Origin: SMTZ1-83 sp048883405
GTDB lineage: Archaea > Asgardarchaeota > Thorarchaeia > Thorarchaeales > Thorarchaeaceae
Length of the DNA stretch: 6,992 bases
Direction of reading: 5' to 3'
Assembly (NCBI GenBank): GCA_048883405.1
Contig: JBHLQS010000149.1
Coordinates: 1-6,992, forward strand
Position numbers and translations under genes: made by a program. Shown in pieces: positions 1 to 5,527 of this stretch. The notes under the pieces are model-generated. The model had not been told where the DNA came from and made no database searches. It worked only from the letters and a program-made list of their open reading frames with translations. The stretch's first letter is position 1. Each line of letters opens with the position of its first letter.

Positions 1-204
1 TTCATTGTATGGATAGGTGTTGTTTCGGTACTTGTGATTCAGATTCTTCTTCCTTTCACTGTTTTCGGGGCTTTAACAGGTGACATTGCTTGGAACCTTA
101 GAGCTTACACAACCTATCTTCTGCCCCTACCTATTCCTTCTATCTTGGCTCTTGCTTTTCAGATGGTGCAATATCTCTTGAGAAGACAAAATGCAACTGT
201 ATGA
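1..204 (+). CDS. C-terminal end of an unrecognised integral membrane protein (partial)
   Basis: Frame 1 is open from the first base to a TGA at 202-204, giving 67 residues with no start in the window, so the gene begins upstream. Two hydrophobic stretches can be read: residues about 1-25 (rich in I, V, L and F) and about 40-60 (LLPLPIPSILALAF region). They are joined by a short polar segment containing D29, W31, N32 and R34. The tail ends in QYLLRRQNATV, and the paired arginines suggest a cytoplasmic C-terminus by the positive-inside rule. No motif identifies a family. It shares strand with the next two genes but is separated from the next by a 200-nt gap, so co-transcription is not obvious. 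The call as coding rests on membrane-protein composition and an uninterrupted frame. Confidence 0.6.
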   Translation, partial: FIVWIGVVSVLVIQILLPFTVFGALTGDIAWNLRAYTTYLLPLPIPSILALAFQMVQYLLRRQNATV

Positions 205-224
205 GTGGTAGGCCCATGACCAAC

Positions 225-259
225 AAGTTAAGAACTTCAACATATCAGAAAAGTTCTGA
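225..259 (+). other. Overlapping hairpins downstream of the partial gene
   Basis: Two small hairpins each have an AAG loop: AAGTT(225-229)/AACTT(233-237) and TCAGAA(245-250)/TTCTGA(254-259). A third pairing, AGAACTT(231-237) with AAGTTCT(251-257), excludes both. The arrangement begins 20 nt after the stop at 204. It could be a termination or processing signal, but no T-tract follows. The pairings are visible; the function is a guess. Confidence 0.3.
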
Positions 260-272
260 CTGTACTCTCACA

Positions 273-320
273 TAGCCACTGGCCCACGCAGCGGTGCTTC
301 ACCATCTTGAGTCTATAGAG
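273..320 (-). repeat. Dispersed intergenic repeat, copy A (hairpin element)
   Basis: This 48-bp stretch aligns without gaps to 3179-3226 with 37 of 48 identical positions. The core GGCCCACGCAGCG (281-293), TTGAGT and TAGAG blocks are conserved. Similarity continues weakly to a shared GTGA at 327-330. Read on the minus strand, the core folds as CCGCTG / CGTGGGC loop / CAGTGG, a six-pair stem with one G-U pair. That G-U would be an A-C mismatch on the plus strand, which favours the minus strand as the structured one. The strand is inferred; the repeat is directly visible. No open reading frame is involved. Confidence 0.6.
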
Positions 321-404
321 ATTGCAGTGAAACAGAGTTGAACCCCATGTCTGTTTGATAGTAAGTGAAATGGGCTCAGACATTATTTGGTCGCAAATAC
401 TTAG

Positions 405-824
405 ATGCGATTCTGCCCTATAGTCCAGTGGGGATTTCTGTTGGCATTAACTGAAGCCACACTTACTATTGCGATAACGCTAATTACAATGCTAACATCA
501 GTCATTGTGTGTCACCGCTTGGGACGCACTCCAGATACAGGCTCTGTGCCATCACTGTTGGCAGGTGGTATCGTTCTTCCTGTGGTATTCCTAATTGTCT
601 TCGCGCCATTCTACGCACAAGTGACTCTATTTGATTGGCCCTCCGGATATTACAATTTCCCACCGCAGATCGTAGTATGGATAGGGGGACTTGTGGGAGG
701 CATCATTGGGTTTTATTCAGGAGAATCTTGGAACAAGGAAGGGAATCTGAGCTGTCTTGTCTGCGTCCTAGTTCCAATCATGCTTCTGACAATTTTGTCC
801 ATAGTGGTGGTCTTGATACCTTGA
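405..824 (+). CDS. Unrecognised four-helix membrane protein, 139 aa
   Basis: Function is unknown. The protein is almost entirely hydrophobic, with four likely membrane segments at about residues 11-35, 50-70, 87-105 and 116-137. The loops contain HRLGRTPD (37-44), a short aromatic/proline stretch (YAQVTLFDWPSGYY) and GESWNKEG (106-113). Glycines are packed in segment 3 (GGLVGG), typical of tight helix packing. An in-frame TAG at 402-404 lies directly before the ATG at 405, so the start cannot be further upstream; no clear Shine-Dalgarno sequence precedes it, so it may be read from a very short leader. The protein ends at the last hydrophobic helix (VVVLIP) without a tail. Neighbours give no functional clue. 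Four coherent membrane helices make a chance reading frame unlikely, but homology would be needed for certainty. Confidence 0.6.
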   Translation: MRFCPIVQWGFLLALTEATLTIAITLITMLTSVIVCHRLGRTPDTGSVPSLLAGGIVLPVVFLIVFAPFYAQVTLFDWPSGYYNFPPQIVVWIGGLVGGIIGFYSGESWNKEGNLSCLVCVLVPIMLLTILSIVVVLIP

Positions 825-925
825 ACAGGGGTGACAAGGTAATCCCTACTATGTGCAGAACCATGTAAATGACGAGTCTTCCGAAAAGATGACAAGATGT
901 AATACAAAGGACTGAGGATGTAACT

Positions 926-929
926 GAGG
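926..929 (+). promoter_or_regulatory. Ribosome binding site that argues for a start at 939
   Basis: GAGG at 926-929 lies directly against the GTG at 930, leaving no spacer, but is 9 nt from the ATG at 939. A second GAGG at 914-917 could serve the GTG. The shorter product begins MARSVLVKG and keeps the whole signal anchor, so function would not change. Confidence 0.4.
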
Positions 930-1919
930 GTGCTTGTGATGGCTAGATCCGTCCTGGTCAAGGGTGTAATTGTAGCCATTCTCTCTGTGCTCATCGTTTC
1001 GGTTGGAGTTCTATTCCTGTTGGGTATGGAGGAGCCAGCTGGAGAAGACACGGAACTGAGCAATGTGGATATTGCTTACTATAATGGAGAGGGGGCATGG
1101 CGAACAGATGAAATAGTACTGTCAAATATGACGAAATGGATGGGGTGTTCCTTCACTACAGTGAGAGGACAAGATATCCAAGGCGGGTGTCTGGACGATT
1201 ATGATTTGTTAATGTGGCCAGGAGGCCACTATCCAGCATATTGGGATGAAGTAGGTCTTGAAGGCAAAGCAGAGATCCAGGAGTTTGTTTCAGGAGGGGG
1301 CGGGTATCTGGGAATCTGCGCCGGTGCGTACTATGCTGCGGACTATATGGTCTGGATGGATGATGATGCGTATCCACCACCTGAATACAAGGTTGAGGGA
1401 GATGAATTGAATCTGGACCTCTTTCTTGGTGTGGCCTACGGACCTATCTTCGAAATCGCAGACCGCCCTGAACCAGGGTGGGCAATGACAGAGATTAATC
1501 TCGTTGACCAGACTCACCCCATCACTGAGTCCATGCCAAACCCGATGACTATGCTCTATGCCGGTGGACCCTATCTTGAACCCTATGATAATGCAAGCGT
1601 TTCAATTCTGGGAGAGTATGATGTCACAGGAACAGTTGCAATGGTAGCATGCGAGTATGGGGAAGGCAGAGTGTTTCTTATCGGTCCACATGGTGAGATA
1701 GAGGAAGGAAGCGAGAGAGATGGCTGGGAATTCCCACCGGAGGATCCAGAACCAGATGATGTGGAGTCAGATTGGCCATTATATAGAAATGTGGTTAGAT
1801 GGTTATGCAAAATGGATGCCCCCAATCCCTCATCAACTGTGCCTGCTGATTCATCTGAGATGCAGGTCAATACGATCATTCTTAGTCGCCAATCCTACTC
1901 TTTCCCTGAGAAGTTCTGA
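930..1919 (+). CDS. Membrane-anchored class I glutamine-amidotransferase-like protein (BPL_N type)
   Basis: The protein (329 aa from GTG at 930) starts with a basic residue cluster and a hydrophobic segment at about residues 8-32, a signal anchor or uncleaved signal peptide, then an acidic linker (33-43). Residues about 45-295 resemble the BPL_N branch of the class I glutamine amidotransferase-like superfamily: PGGHY (97-101) at the expected oxyanion region, a nucleophile elbow GICAG (128-132) with Cys130, and GPHGEIE (252-258) with His254 and Glu256 as the likely rest of a triad. The fold would lie outside the cytoplasm; the substrate is unknown, and no biotin-ligase catalytic domain follows. 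N66-M-T and N221-A-S are possible N-glycosylation sites. The C-terminus (296-329) is Ser/Pro-rich, then ordinary. An ATG at 939 is an equally good or better start: GAGG at 926-929 lies 9 nt before it. Other DJ-1/PfpI-like assignments are less likely because of the GGGGYLGICAGAYYAA region. Confidence 0.87.
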   Translation: MLVMARSVLVKGVIVAILSVLIVSVGVLFLLGMEEPAGEDTELSNVDIAYYNGEGAWRTDEIVLSNMTKWMGCSFTTVRGQDIQGGCLDDYDLLMWPGGHYPAYWDEVGLEGKAEIQEFVSGGGGYLGICAGAYYAADYMVWMDDDAYPPPEYKVEGDELNLDLFLGVAYGPIFEIADRPEPGWAMTEINLVDQTHPITESMPNPMTMLYAGGPYLEPYDNASVSILGEYDVTGTVAMVACEYGEGRVFLIGPHGEIEEGSERDGWEFPPEDPEPDDVESDWPLYRNVVRWLCKMDAPNPSSTVPADSSEMQVNTIILSRQSYSFPEKF

Positions 1920-1940
1920 ATGTGCTCGCTCATTCTTGAT

Positions 1941-1962
1941 TGGACGTCATGATTGCCGTCCA
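1941..1962. terminator. Hairpin between convergent genes (possible shared terminator)
   Basis: TGGACG (1941-1946) pairs perfectly with CGTCCA (1957-1962) across a 10-nt loop. It lies in the 79-nt gap between the stop at 1919 (+) and the stop at 1999 (-), where a bidirectional terminator is expected. There is no long T-tract on either side, so termination is an inference from position. Confidence 0.3.
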
Positions 1963-1998
1963 GATGATGGCGAATTGAGGCAGCTCTTGGACTCTGAT

Positions 1999-2562
1999 TC
2001 ATTCCATTTTGCTGGTTGTCCCTGTCTGTTTGTCCCACCAATCCTCAGAACAATCATCTTCCGCCCACGCCACAGGCAGCCCCTTTGTGGGCTTCTTCCT
2101 CAACAGATACAGTCCAGCAACAAGGAGAATTGGAATGGGGATTATTATCGTCACCCCGCCAACAGTGCTTGGTGCCATAGTTGCCTGAAGAAGAAATGGT
2201 ATGTAGTATATGGCGGGTAACCAGAGTTCCGCGATAATACCTATACATACTACTCGCTTCATTGTGGTCTTTTCATTGTACAATCGGCTAATCATGTAGG
2301 CAAAAACAAGACGCGGAAAGGTCATGAGCTGGGCTGCGAGTAGGTAATAGGGCTGCGTAAGGGCAATCATCAGTGTTGGTTCACGGTCACCCCCAGATAG
2401 AAGCCATGACATTGCCATTATCTGGATGAGTGGATAAGGGATCCCGGCATAAGAAGAGTGGATAAAAGCTGCGGGCCCAAGAAATGCAATGACAGCTAAC
2501 CCTGCAAGATACATTCCGAGATTGCTTGATGTTTGGGATTGTTCTTCTCCTGTCGATGCCAC
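1999..2562 (-). CDS. Unrecognised multi-spanning membrane protein, 187 aa
   Basis: No family is recognised. A polar N-terminus (residues 1-14, rich in S, T, E and Q) is followed by four or five hydrophobic segments at about 16-36, 40-56, 64-92, 103-126 and 132-155. A basic boundary (LLRKKPTKG, 154-161) and an acidic/aromatic tail (AEDDCSEDWWDKQ, 167-179) close the protein. Prolines inside segments (IPYP, IPFLL, IPIPI) suggest kinked helices. The start is GTG at 2562-2560; GGAG (complement of 2573-2576) lies 10 nt before it and supports this choice. It is transcribed toward the amidotransferase-like gene and separated by 207 nt from the next minus-strand gene upstream, so it probably has its own promoter. 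A T-rich stretch (complement of about 2580-2588) is near but rather close to the start to be its TATA box. Confidence 0.65.
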   Translation of the reverse strand: MASTGEEQSQTSSNLGMYLAGLAVIAFLGPAAFIHSSYAGIPYPLIQIMAMSWLLSGGDREPTLMIALTQPYYLLAAQLMTFPRLVFAYMISRLYNEKTTMKRVVCIGIIAELWLPAIYYIPFLLQATMAPSTVGGVTIIIPIPILLVAGLYLLRKKPTKGLPVAWAEDDCSEDWWDKQTGTTSKME

Positions 2563-2732
2563 TTCGATGCCGCTCCAAGAATAAAAACTCAGTCGAACGT
2601 GTCTATCAGCAACTTGTCATCTCTTGAAATCGTATTGTAGGCAGTCCACTCTTATGATTGCTGAACGACTGAATAATGTACCAATATCTGGAGCTTTGAT
2701 TTAGAGAGAGGGAAATGTGTCAGCGGACCTGT

Positions 2733-2770
2733 TAAGCGCTCGCGCAGCGCACATCTCCTGCGAATCTTGT
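2733..2770 (-). repeat. Possible diverged third copy of the hairpin element
   Basis: Read on the minus strand, this stretch contains CAAGAT followed 14 nt later by CGCTGCG; copy A has the same two words 10 nt apart. A perfect hairpin GCGCT / 5-nt loop / AGCGC forms at 2736-2750. It lies directly after the stop codon (2770-2772) of the 87-residue gene, so it may be that gene's 3' hairpin. The rest of the element is not conserved and relatedness could be chance. Confidence 0.25.
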
Positions 2771-3033
2771 TAAGGTACTCCATTTGGTTCAGTTAATCCC
2801 CCAGTTACTCTCTCATATACAAGCAACATGAGGAAAGTGCCCAGCATGGACGTAAGCGACCAGAAGAAGAAGAAATCGGGGGCAATAACCCAAATTGGCT
2901 CACCAAATGGTTCAGTGGGATAGAGCACTCGCACATAGTAATCGAAGTATAGTGCATTGCCAATAGTCCAAATGGCCAATCCAGCTGAGATGATTATCAC
3001 AGCTACACACATTCTCTTTTGTCCTGATATCAT
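2770..3033 (-). CDS. Unrecognised small two-helix membrane protein, 87 aa
   Basis: The 87-residue product has a short basic N-terminus (MISGQKRM) and two clear hydrophobic segments at about residues 9-30 and 48-74. Between them is an exterior-type loop rich in tyrosine and acidic residues (YFDYYVRVLYPTEPFGEP). The second segment is strikingly aromatic (FFFFW at 54-58). The tail (YERVTGGLTEPNGVP) is polar. No family is recognised. ATG at 3033-3031 is used; a second ATG at residue 8 would remove only the polar lead. Both sides are gaps of more than 200 nt, so it is probably transcribed alone; an AT-rich candidate TATA lies at about 3074-3081. The two-helix pattern supports coding, but small size and lack of homology keep confidence moderate. 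Confidence 0.5.
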   Translation of the reverse strand: MISGQKRMCVAVIIISAGLAIWTIGNALYFDYYVRVLYPTEPFGEPIWVIAPDFFFFWSLTSMLGTFLMLLVYERVTGGLTEPNGVP

Positions 3034-3178
3034 TTGATTCTCGCACTACTTGTCCACTAATTCCTTGATGATGATAATAAGATGAATTGCATATCAATAG
3101 TGCTACCCTATGGATGATAATTCCCCCAAATAATCGACTGATTTATTGCAATTCCGGAAGCAATTAGGAACAAGTACG

Positions 3179-3226
3179 TAGCCGCTGGCCCACGCAGCGA
3201 GATTTCATCGACTTGAGTTCGTAGAG
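3179..3226 (-). repeat. Dispersed intergenic repeat, copy B (hairpin element)
   Basis: Gap-free match (37/48) to 273-320, with weaker similarity on to a shared GTGA at 3233-3236. On the minus strand the core folds as CGCTG / CGTGGGC loop / CAGCG, a perfect five-pair stem with the same loop as copy A. In that direction it starts 69 nt beyond the stop of the 153-residue gene and lies 145 nt before the start of the 87-residue gene. It could therefore be in a 3' UTR, in a leader, or in an independent small RNA. Confidence 0.6.
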
Positions 3227-3295
3227 TACGTGGTGAGTTGGTTTTCAGCTCATTGCTCAAGCACCATTACAAGACACTACTTCATCTTTCACGAA

Positions 3296-3757
3296 TCAAT
3301 GCCCACGAAACTTCTTTCGGGTTTCTCTGAATCTTGTTAGAGGTCGATAGACGAGGACATAGGTTAGAACTAGGAATATAACCCAAATCAAGAGTGCCGC
3401 AAGTGCCAGGGATGTGAGATTCAAAAGTAGAAACATCAGAATGATGACGATACCAAGCAGCTGATACATGGTAAATGCTAAGAATGTAGTAATTCGAGCC
3501 GATGTTGTCATTGGGGGAACTCGTTCACAGAAGTACAAGACGTACCAGTAGCTCCAACTAATATAGAAAAGAAGAAGTTCGAAGATGAGGGCAAGCAAGA
3601 AAAGGATTACTTGGGCAATGAGTAAACTGGGGTTCGGAAGTTGTGTCACTAATAATGTAATGACTGTGAATGTGAAAACGGCAAATAGAGAGATGATGTT
3701 GACACCATTTGTCAAGAATGAGATGTAATCCGAGTAGTCCTTCTTTTCGATTGTCAT
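3296..3757 (-). CDS. Unrecognised four-helix membrane protein, second gene of the TPR operon, 153 aa
   Basis: A polar N-terminus (MTIEKKDYSDY) is followed by four strong hydrophobic segments at about residues 18-40, 44-72, 88-112 and 114-137. A strongly basic tail (RPLTRFRETRKKFRGH, 138-153) is predicted to be cytoplasmic, as is the N-terminus. Segments 1-2 and 3-4 form two hairpins joined by a loop containing CERVPP (77-82). No enzyme motif is visible. The start is firm: GAGGT (complement of 3766-3770) lies 8 nt before the ATG. The gap to the preceding TPR gene is only 21 nt on the same strand, so the two are very probably co-transcribed. The membrane protein may anchor or cooperate with the TPR protein; that is inference from gene order only. 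Confidence 0.75.
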   Translation of the reverse strand: MTIEKKDYSDYISFLTNGVNIISLFAVFTFTVITLLVTQLPNPSLLIAQVILFLLALIFELLLFYISWSYWYVLYFCERVPPMTTSARITTFLAFTMYQLLGIVIILMFLLLNLTSLALAALLIWVIFLVLTYVLVYRPLTRFRETRKKFRGH

Positions 3758-3765
3758 TTGCGAAT

Positions 3766-3770
3766 ACCTC
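3766..3770 (-). promoter_or_regulatory. Shine-Dalgarno site of the 153-aa membrane protein
   Basis: GAGGT on the minus strand, 8 nt before the ATG at 3757, inside the 21-nt gap after the TPR gene. It shows that the second gene of the operon has its own initiation signal. Confidence 0.6.
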
Positions 3771-3778
3771 TTTTCAGA

Positions 3779-5257
3779 TTAATGTAGAACCCCCTCAAGT
3801 TCCTCAAGTCGCTCATGGATTCTCTTCCTAAGAGTCTTCACACCAGGTGAGTCTGATATCCTAAGAGCGTCGTTCAGTGTCTGCATTGCAGCCTCATGCT
3901 CACCGATCTTAGCCTGATAGTCCGCTTTCAGGAATGCGTGTTGAATACGGATGCCATGGAAGTTTCTCTCATAGGCGTGTTCTTCTAGGCGGGACATCCA
4001 TGGACCCGAGGTTTGCACGTTTAAGCCAGACACCTGGGTTTTGACCACTCCTGCAATCTCCACCTGTGCGAGCGCAATCAATGCATAGTTCACAATGAGC
4101 TGGCCATAAGGAATGGAGAGTTCTAAAGCCTCCTGAAGACTGCTTGATGCTGAATCAAGTTCATCATGTGCTGCTTCATACTTGCCTCGAGCCAGCAGAT
4201 ATTGGGCCACATTGTAATCAATTCCACTCTCTATTGCTAGCCTATTAGCTCTCACAAGATGGCTTGCTGCATCATCATACCGACCTAAGGATATGAGGGC
4301 GTTTGCTGCGTATGAATGCAGCAGGGAATCCTCAAACTGCAATGATGGGGATCTGGATTGGAGCCACTCCAGAGCCTGCTGAGGCATATTGAGGGCACAA
4401 AAGGTCCTGGCCACAATCATTGCCAAATTTGAGCGAGGATAGTCTAATAATCTAGACGCCAACTCGAAGTCCTTTTGGTAGAATCTGAGTGCAAGGTCAA
4501 ATTCGCCCATTAACTCATAAGTCAGACCAATGTTTTTTGCGAACTTATACGTCGCATCAGACTCTGTCAGTCTGTCTGCGACCATGGAATACGCCTCATC
4601 GTGTAACTGCAATGCCCTATGAACGTCCATTTCCTTGATCGCGTTTGCTTTAAGACTGAGGCTGACCGCGGCATTGATAACGTCATCATATTCGCTGGCG
4701 CTTTCGATAGCTTTGTCGAACGAGTGAAGTGCCTCTTCTATATCTCCCTCAAGGAGTTGCAGGTGTGCTTCTCTTCGATACGTCAAATCTGAGAAACGAT
4801 GCAAGGTCGGACGAGTCTTGATTAAATCTCGCCGAGCATCATGATATTTGGTTCGCATCGGTTCAGTGGACACCAATTCTGCGTAGAAATAAAGAGCGAG
4901 AAGCATCCACTCAAAGGGCTCAGACAAGACAGCTTTCTCCATCGCATGGTGGAACTCCCCCTGACGCTCCTTGGGAAGAGGATCCATTTGGTCCCATCTC
5001 ATAAGAGCAAATGGCCTGGTTGCAATGCTTTCGGAGCATCTCGCGCACATCTTTTGCCAACTGTCGGGAAATGGTACGGACTGAAGAAGGGCAAAGCATG
5101 CAAATTCTGATTCCATCGGATAGGAAGTGGCGGCTTTCACAATACTGTTCACAAATTCATAGTAGGTCATAGCATTTTCAACGAATTTTTCGACGGCTTT
5201 CCTTGTTTCATCACTAAGGAGAGGATAGTACTTGGTGATAGTTCCGAAAGGCTCCAC
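3779..5257 (-). CDS. TPR-repeat protein, 492 aa
   Basis: A soluble, mostly helical protein with no signal peptide or membrane segment. Residues about 158-470 contain degenerate tetratricopeptide repeats. The clearest units are about 159-190 (LLEGDIEEALHSFDKA), 238-270 (LMGEFDLALRFYQKD), 311-345 (LISLGRYDDAASHLVRA), 349-382 (LARGKYEAAHDELD) and 434-468 (IGEHEAAMQTLNDAL), with weaker ones near 196-225 and 276-303. TPRs form superhelical surfaces that bind partner proteins. The N-terminal ~150 residues are not TPR-like and are unrecognised; they include one CARC pair (71-74), too little for a metal site alone. The start is GTG at 5257. A TATAAA on the minus strand (5290-5285) is about 30 nt upstream, which predicts a leader of only a few nucleotides; GGTG (5272-5269) is the alternative ribosome signal if transcripts are longer. 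It leads a two-gene operon with the 153-residue membrane protein. Specific partner unknown. Confidence 0.85.
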   Translation of the reverse strand: MEPFGTITKYYPLLSDETRKAVEKFVENAMTYYEFVNSIVKAATSYPMESEFACFALLQSVPFPDSWQKMCARCSESIATRPFALMRWDQMDPLPKERQGEFHHAMEKAVLSEPFEWMLLALYFYAELVSTEPMRTKYHDARRDLIKTRPTLHRFSDLTYRREAHLQLLEGDIEEALHSFDKAIESASEYDDVINAAVSLSLKANAIKEMDVHRALQLHDEAYSMVADRLTESDATYKFAKNIGLTYELMGEFDLALRFYQKDFELASRLLDYPRSNLAMIVARTFCALNMPQQALEWLQSRSPSLQFEDSLLHSYAANALISLGRYDDAASHLVRANRLAIESGIDYNVAQYLLARGKYEAAHDELDSASSSLQEALELSIPYGQLIVNYALIALAQVEIAGVVKTQVSGLNVQTSGPWMSRLEEHAYERNFHGIRIQHAFLKADYQAKIGEHEAAMQTLNDALRISDSPGVKTLRKRIHERLEELEGVLH

Positions 5258-5527
5258 TTTCCCAGACCCACCGAAAAGGTTTGGTTTATAGAACTAGTAT
5301 GAACAAAGAGATGAATCTGGTGGTTAGTGAAAAAGCGGGCATTATTCAACAGCATTCAGTCCAATACATAACATCATAAGCAAACTCCCGCGGCTTAGGC
5401 ATGCAGGAATACCACGAAAGAGCTGTTTTTCAGACTGGTTTCTATGAGGATTCAATCCAACATTGCACTCCACGGAAGATCATGCTAGTTTTGCAGGACC
5501 TGTTATTCTCACACGAGAGTATGTACT
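5258..5527. other. Divergent intergenic region between the TPR operon and the OB-fold gene
   Basis: The gap carries promoters for both directions. The TPR side has a clear TATAAA. On the plus side no good TATA lies about 30 nt before 5528, but an AT-rich stretch near 5365-5372 could start a longer transcript. A plus-strand frame from ATG 5401 to TGA 5554-5556 (51 codons) runs into the OB-fold gene out of frame; its reality is doubtful and it is discussed as a finding. Confidence 0.5.
5285..5290 (-). promoter_or_regulatory. TATA box of the TPR operon
   Basis: Minus-strand TATAAA, centred about 30 nt before the GTG at 5257. In archaea transcription starts about 25-27 nt after the box centre, which puts the first base within a few nucleotides of the start codon. 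A typical purine-rich BRE is not obvious just upstream. Confidence 0.5.

Larger units (their letters stand above)
205..404. other. Intergenic gap with hairpins and one copy of a dispersed repeat
   Basis: No convincing gene lies in this 200-nt gap; the longest ATG frame seen (from 215) is about 19 codons. Three nested or competing hairpins occupy 225-259, and a 48-bp element shared with 3179-3226 occupies 273-320. Upstream of the start at 405 there is only a weak AT-rich stretch (about 380-388) that could be a TATA box. Confidence 0.6.

Noticed and set aside
713..1063. Minus-strand frame of 116 codons, Ser/Thr/Arg-rich
   Set aside because: It is the antisense of two plus-strand genes and has low-complexity shadow composition.
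1720..2220. Plus-strand frame of 166 codons spanning the end of the amidotransferase-like gene and the antisense of the 187-residue gene
   Set aside because: It crosses a convergent junction, overlaps two better supported genes and has no membrane or domain pattern.
3068..3141. Possible C/D box guide RNA: ATGATGA at 3068-3074 and CTGA at 3138-3141
   Set aside because: The boxes are 74 nt apart, no D' box is present, C' is poor and no terminal stem brings the ends together.
3821..5048. The single CARC pair in the TPR protein as a zinc ribbon
   Set aside because: A second Cys/His pair at suitable spacing is not evident, so metal binding is unsupported.
4841..5110. Plus-strand frame of 89 codons inside the TPR gene
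   Set aside because: It lies wholly antisense to a well supported long gene and shows no domain pattern or ribosome site.
5299..5379. 26-codon plus-strand frame beginning MNKEMNLVV
   Set aside because: Too short, no ribosome site, and it lies over the TPR promoter.
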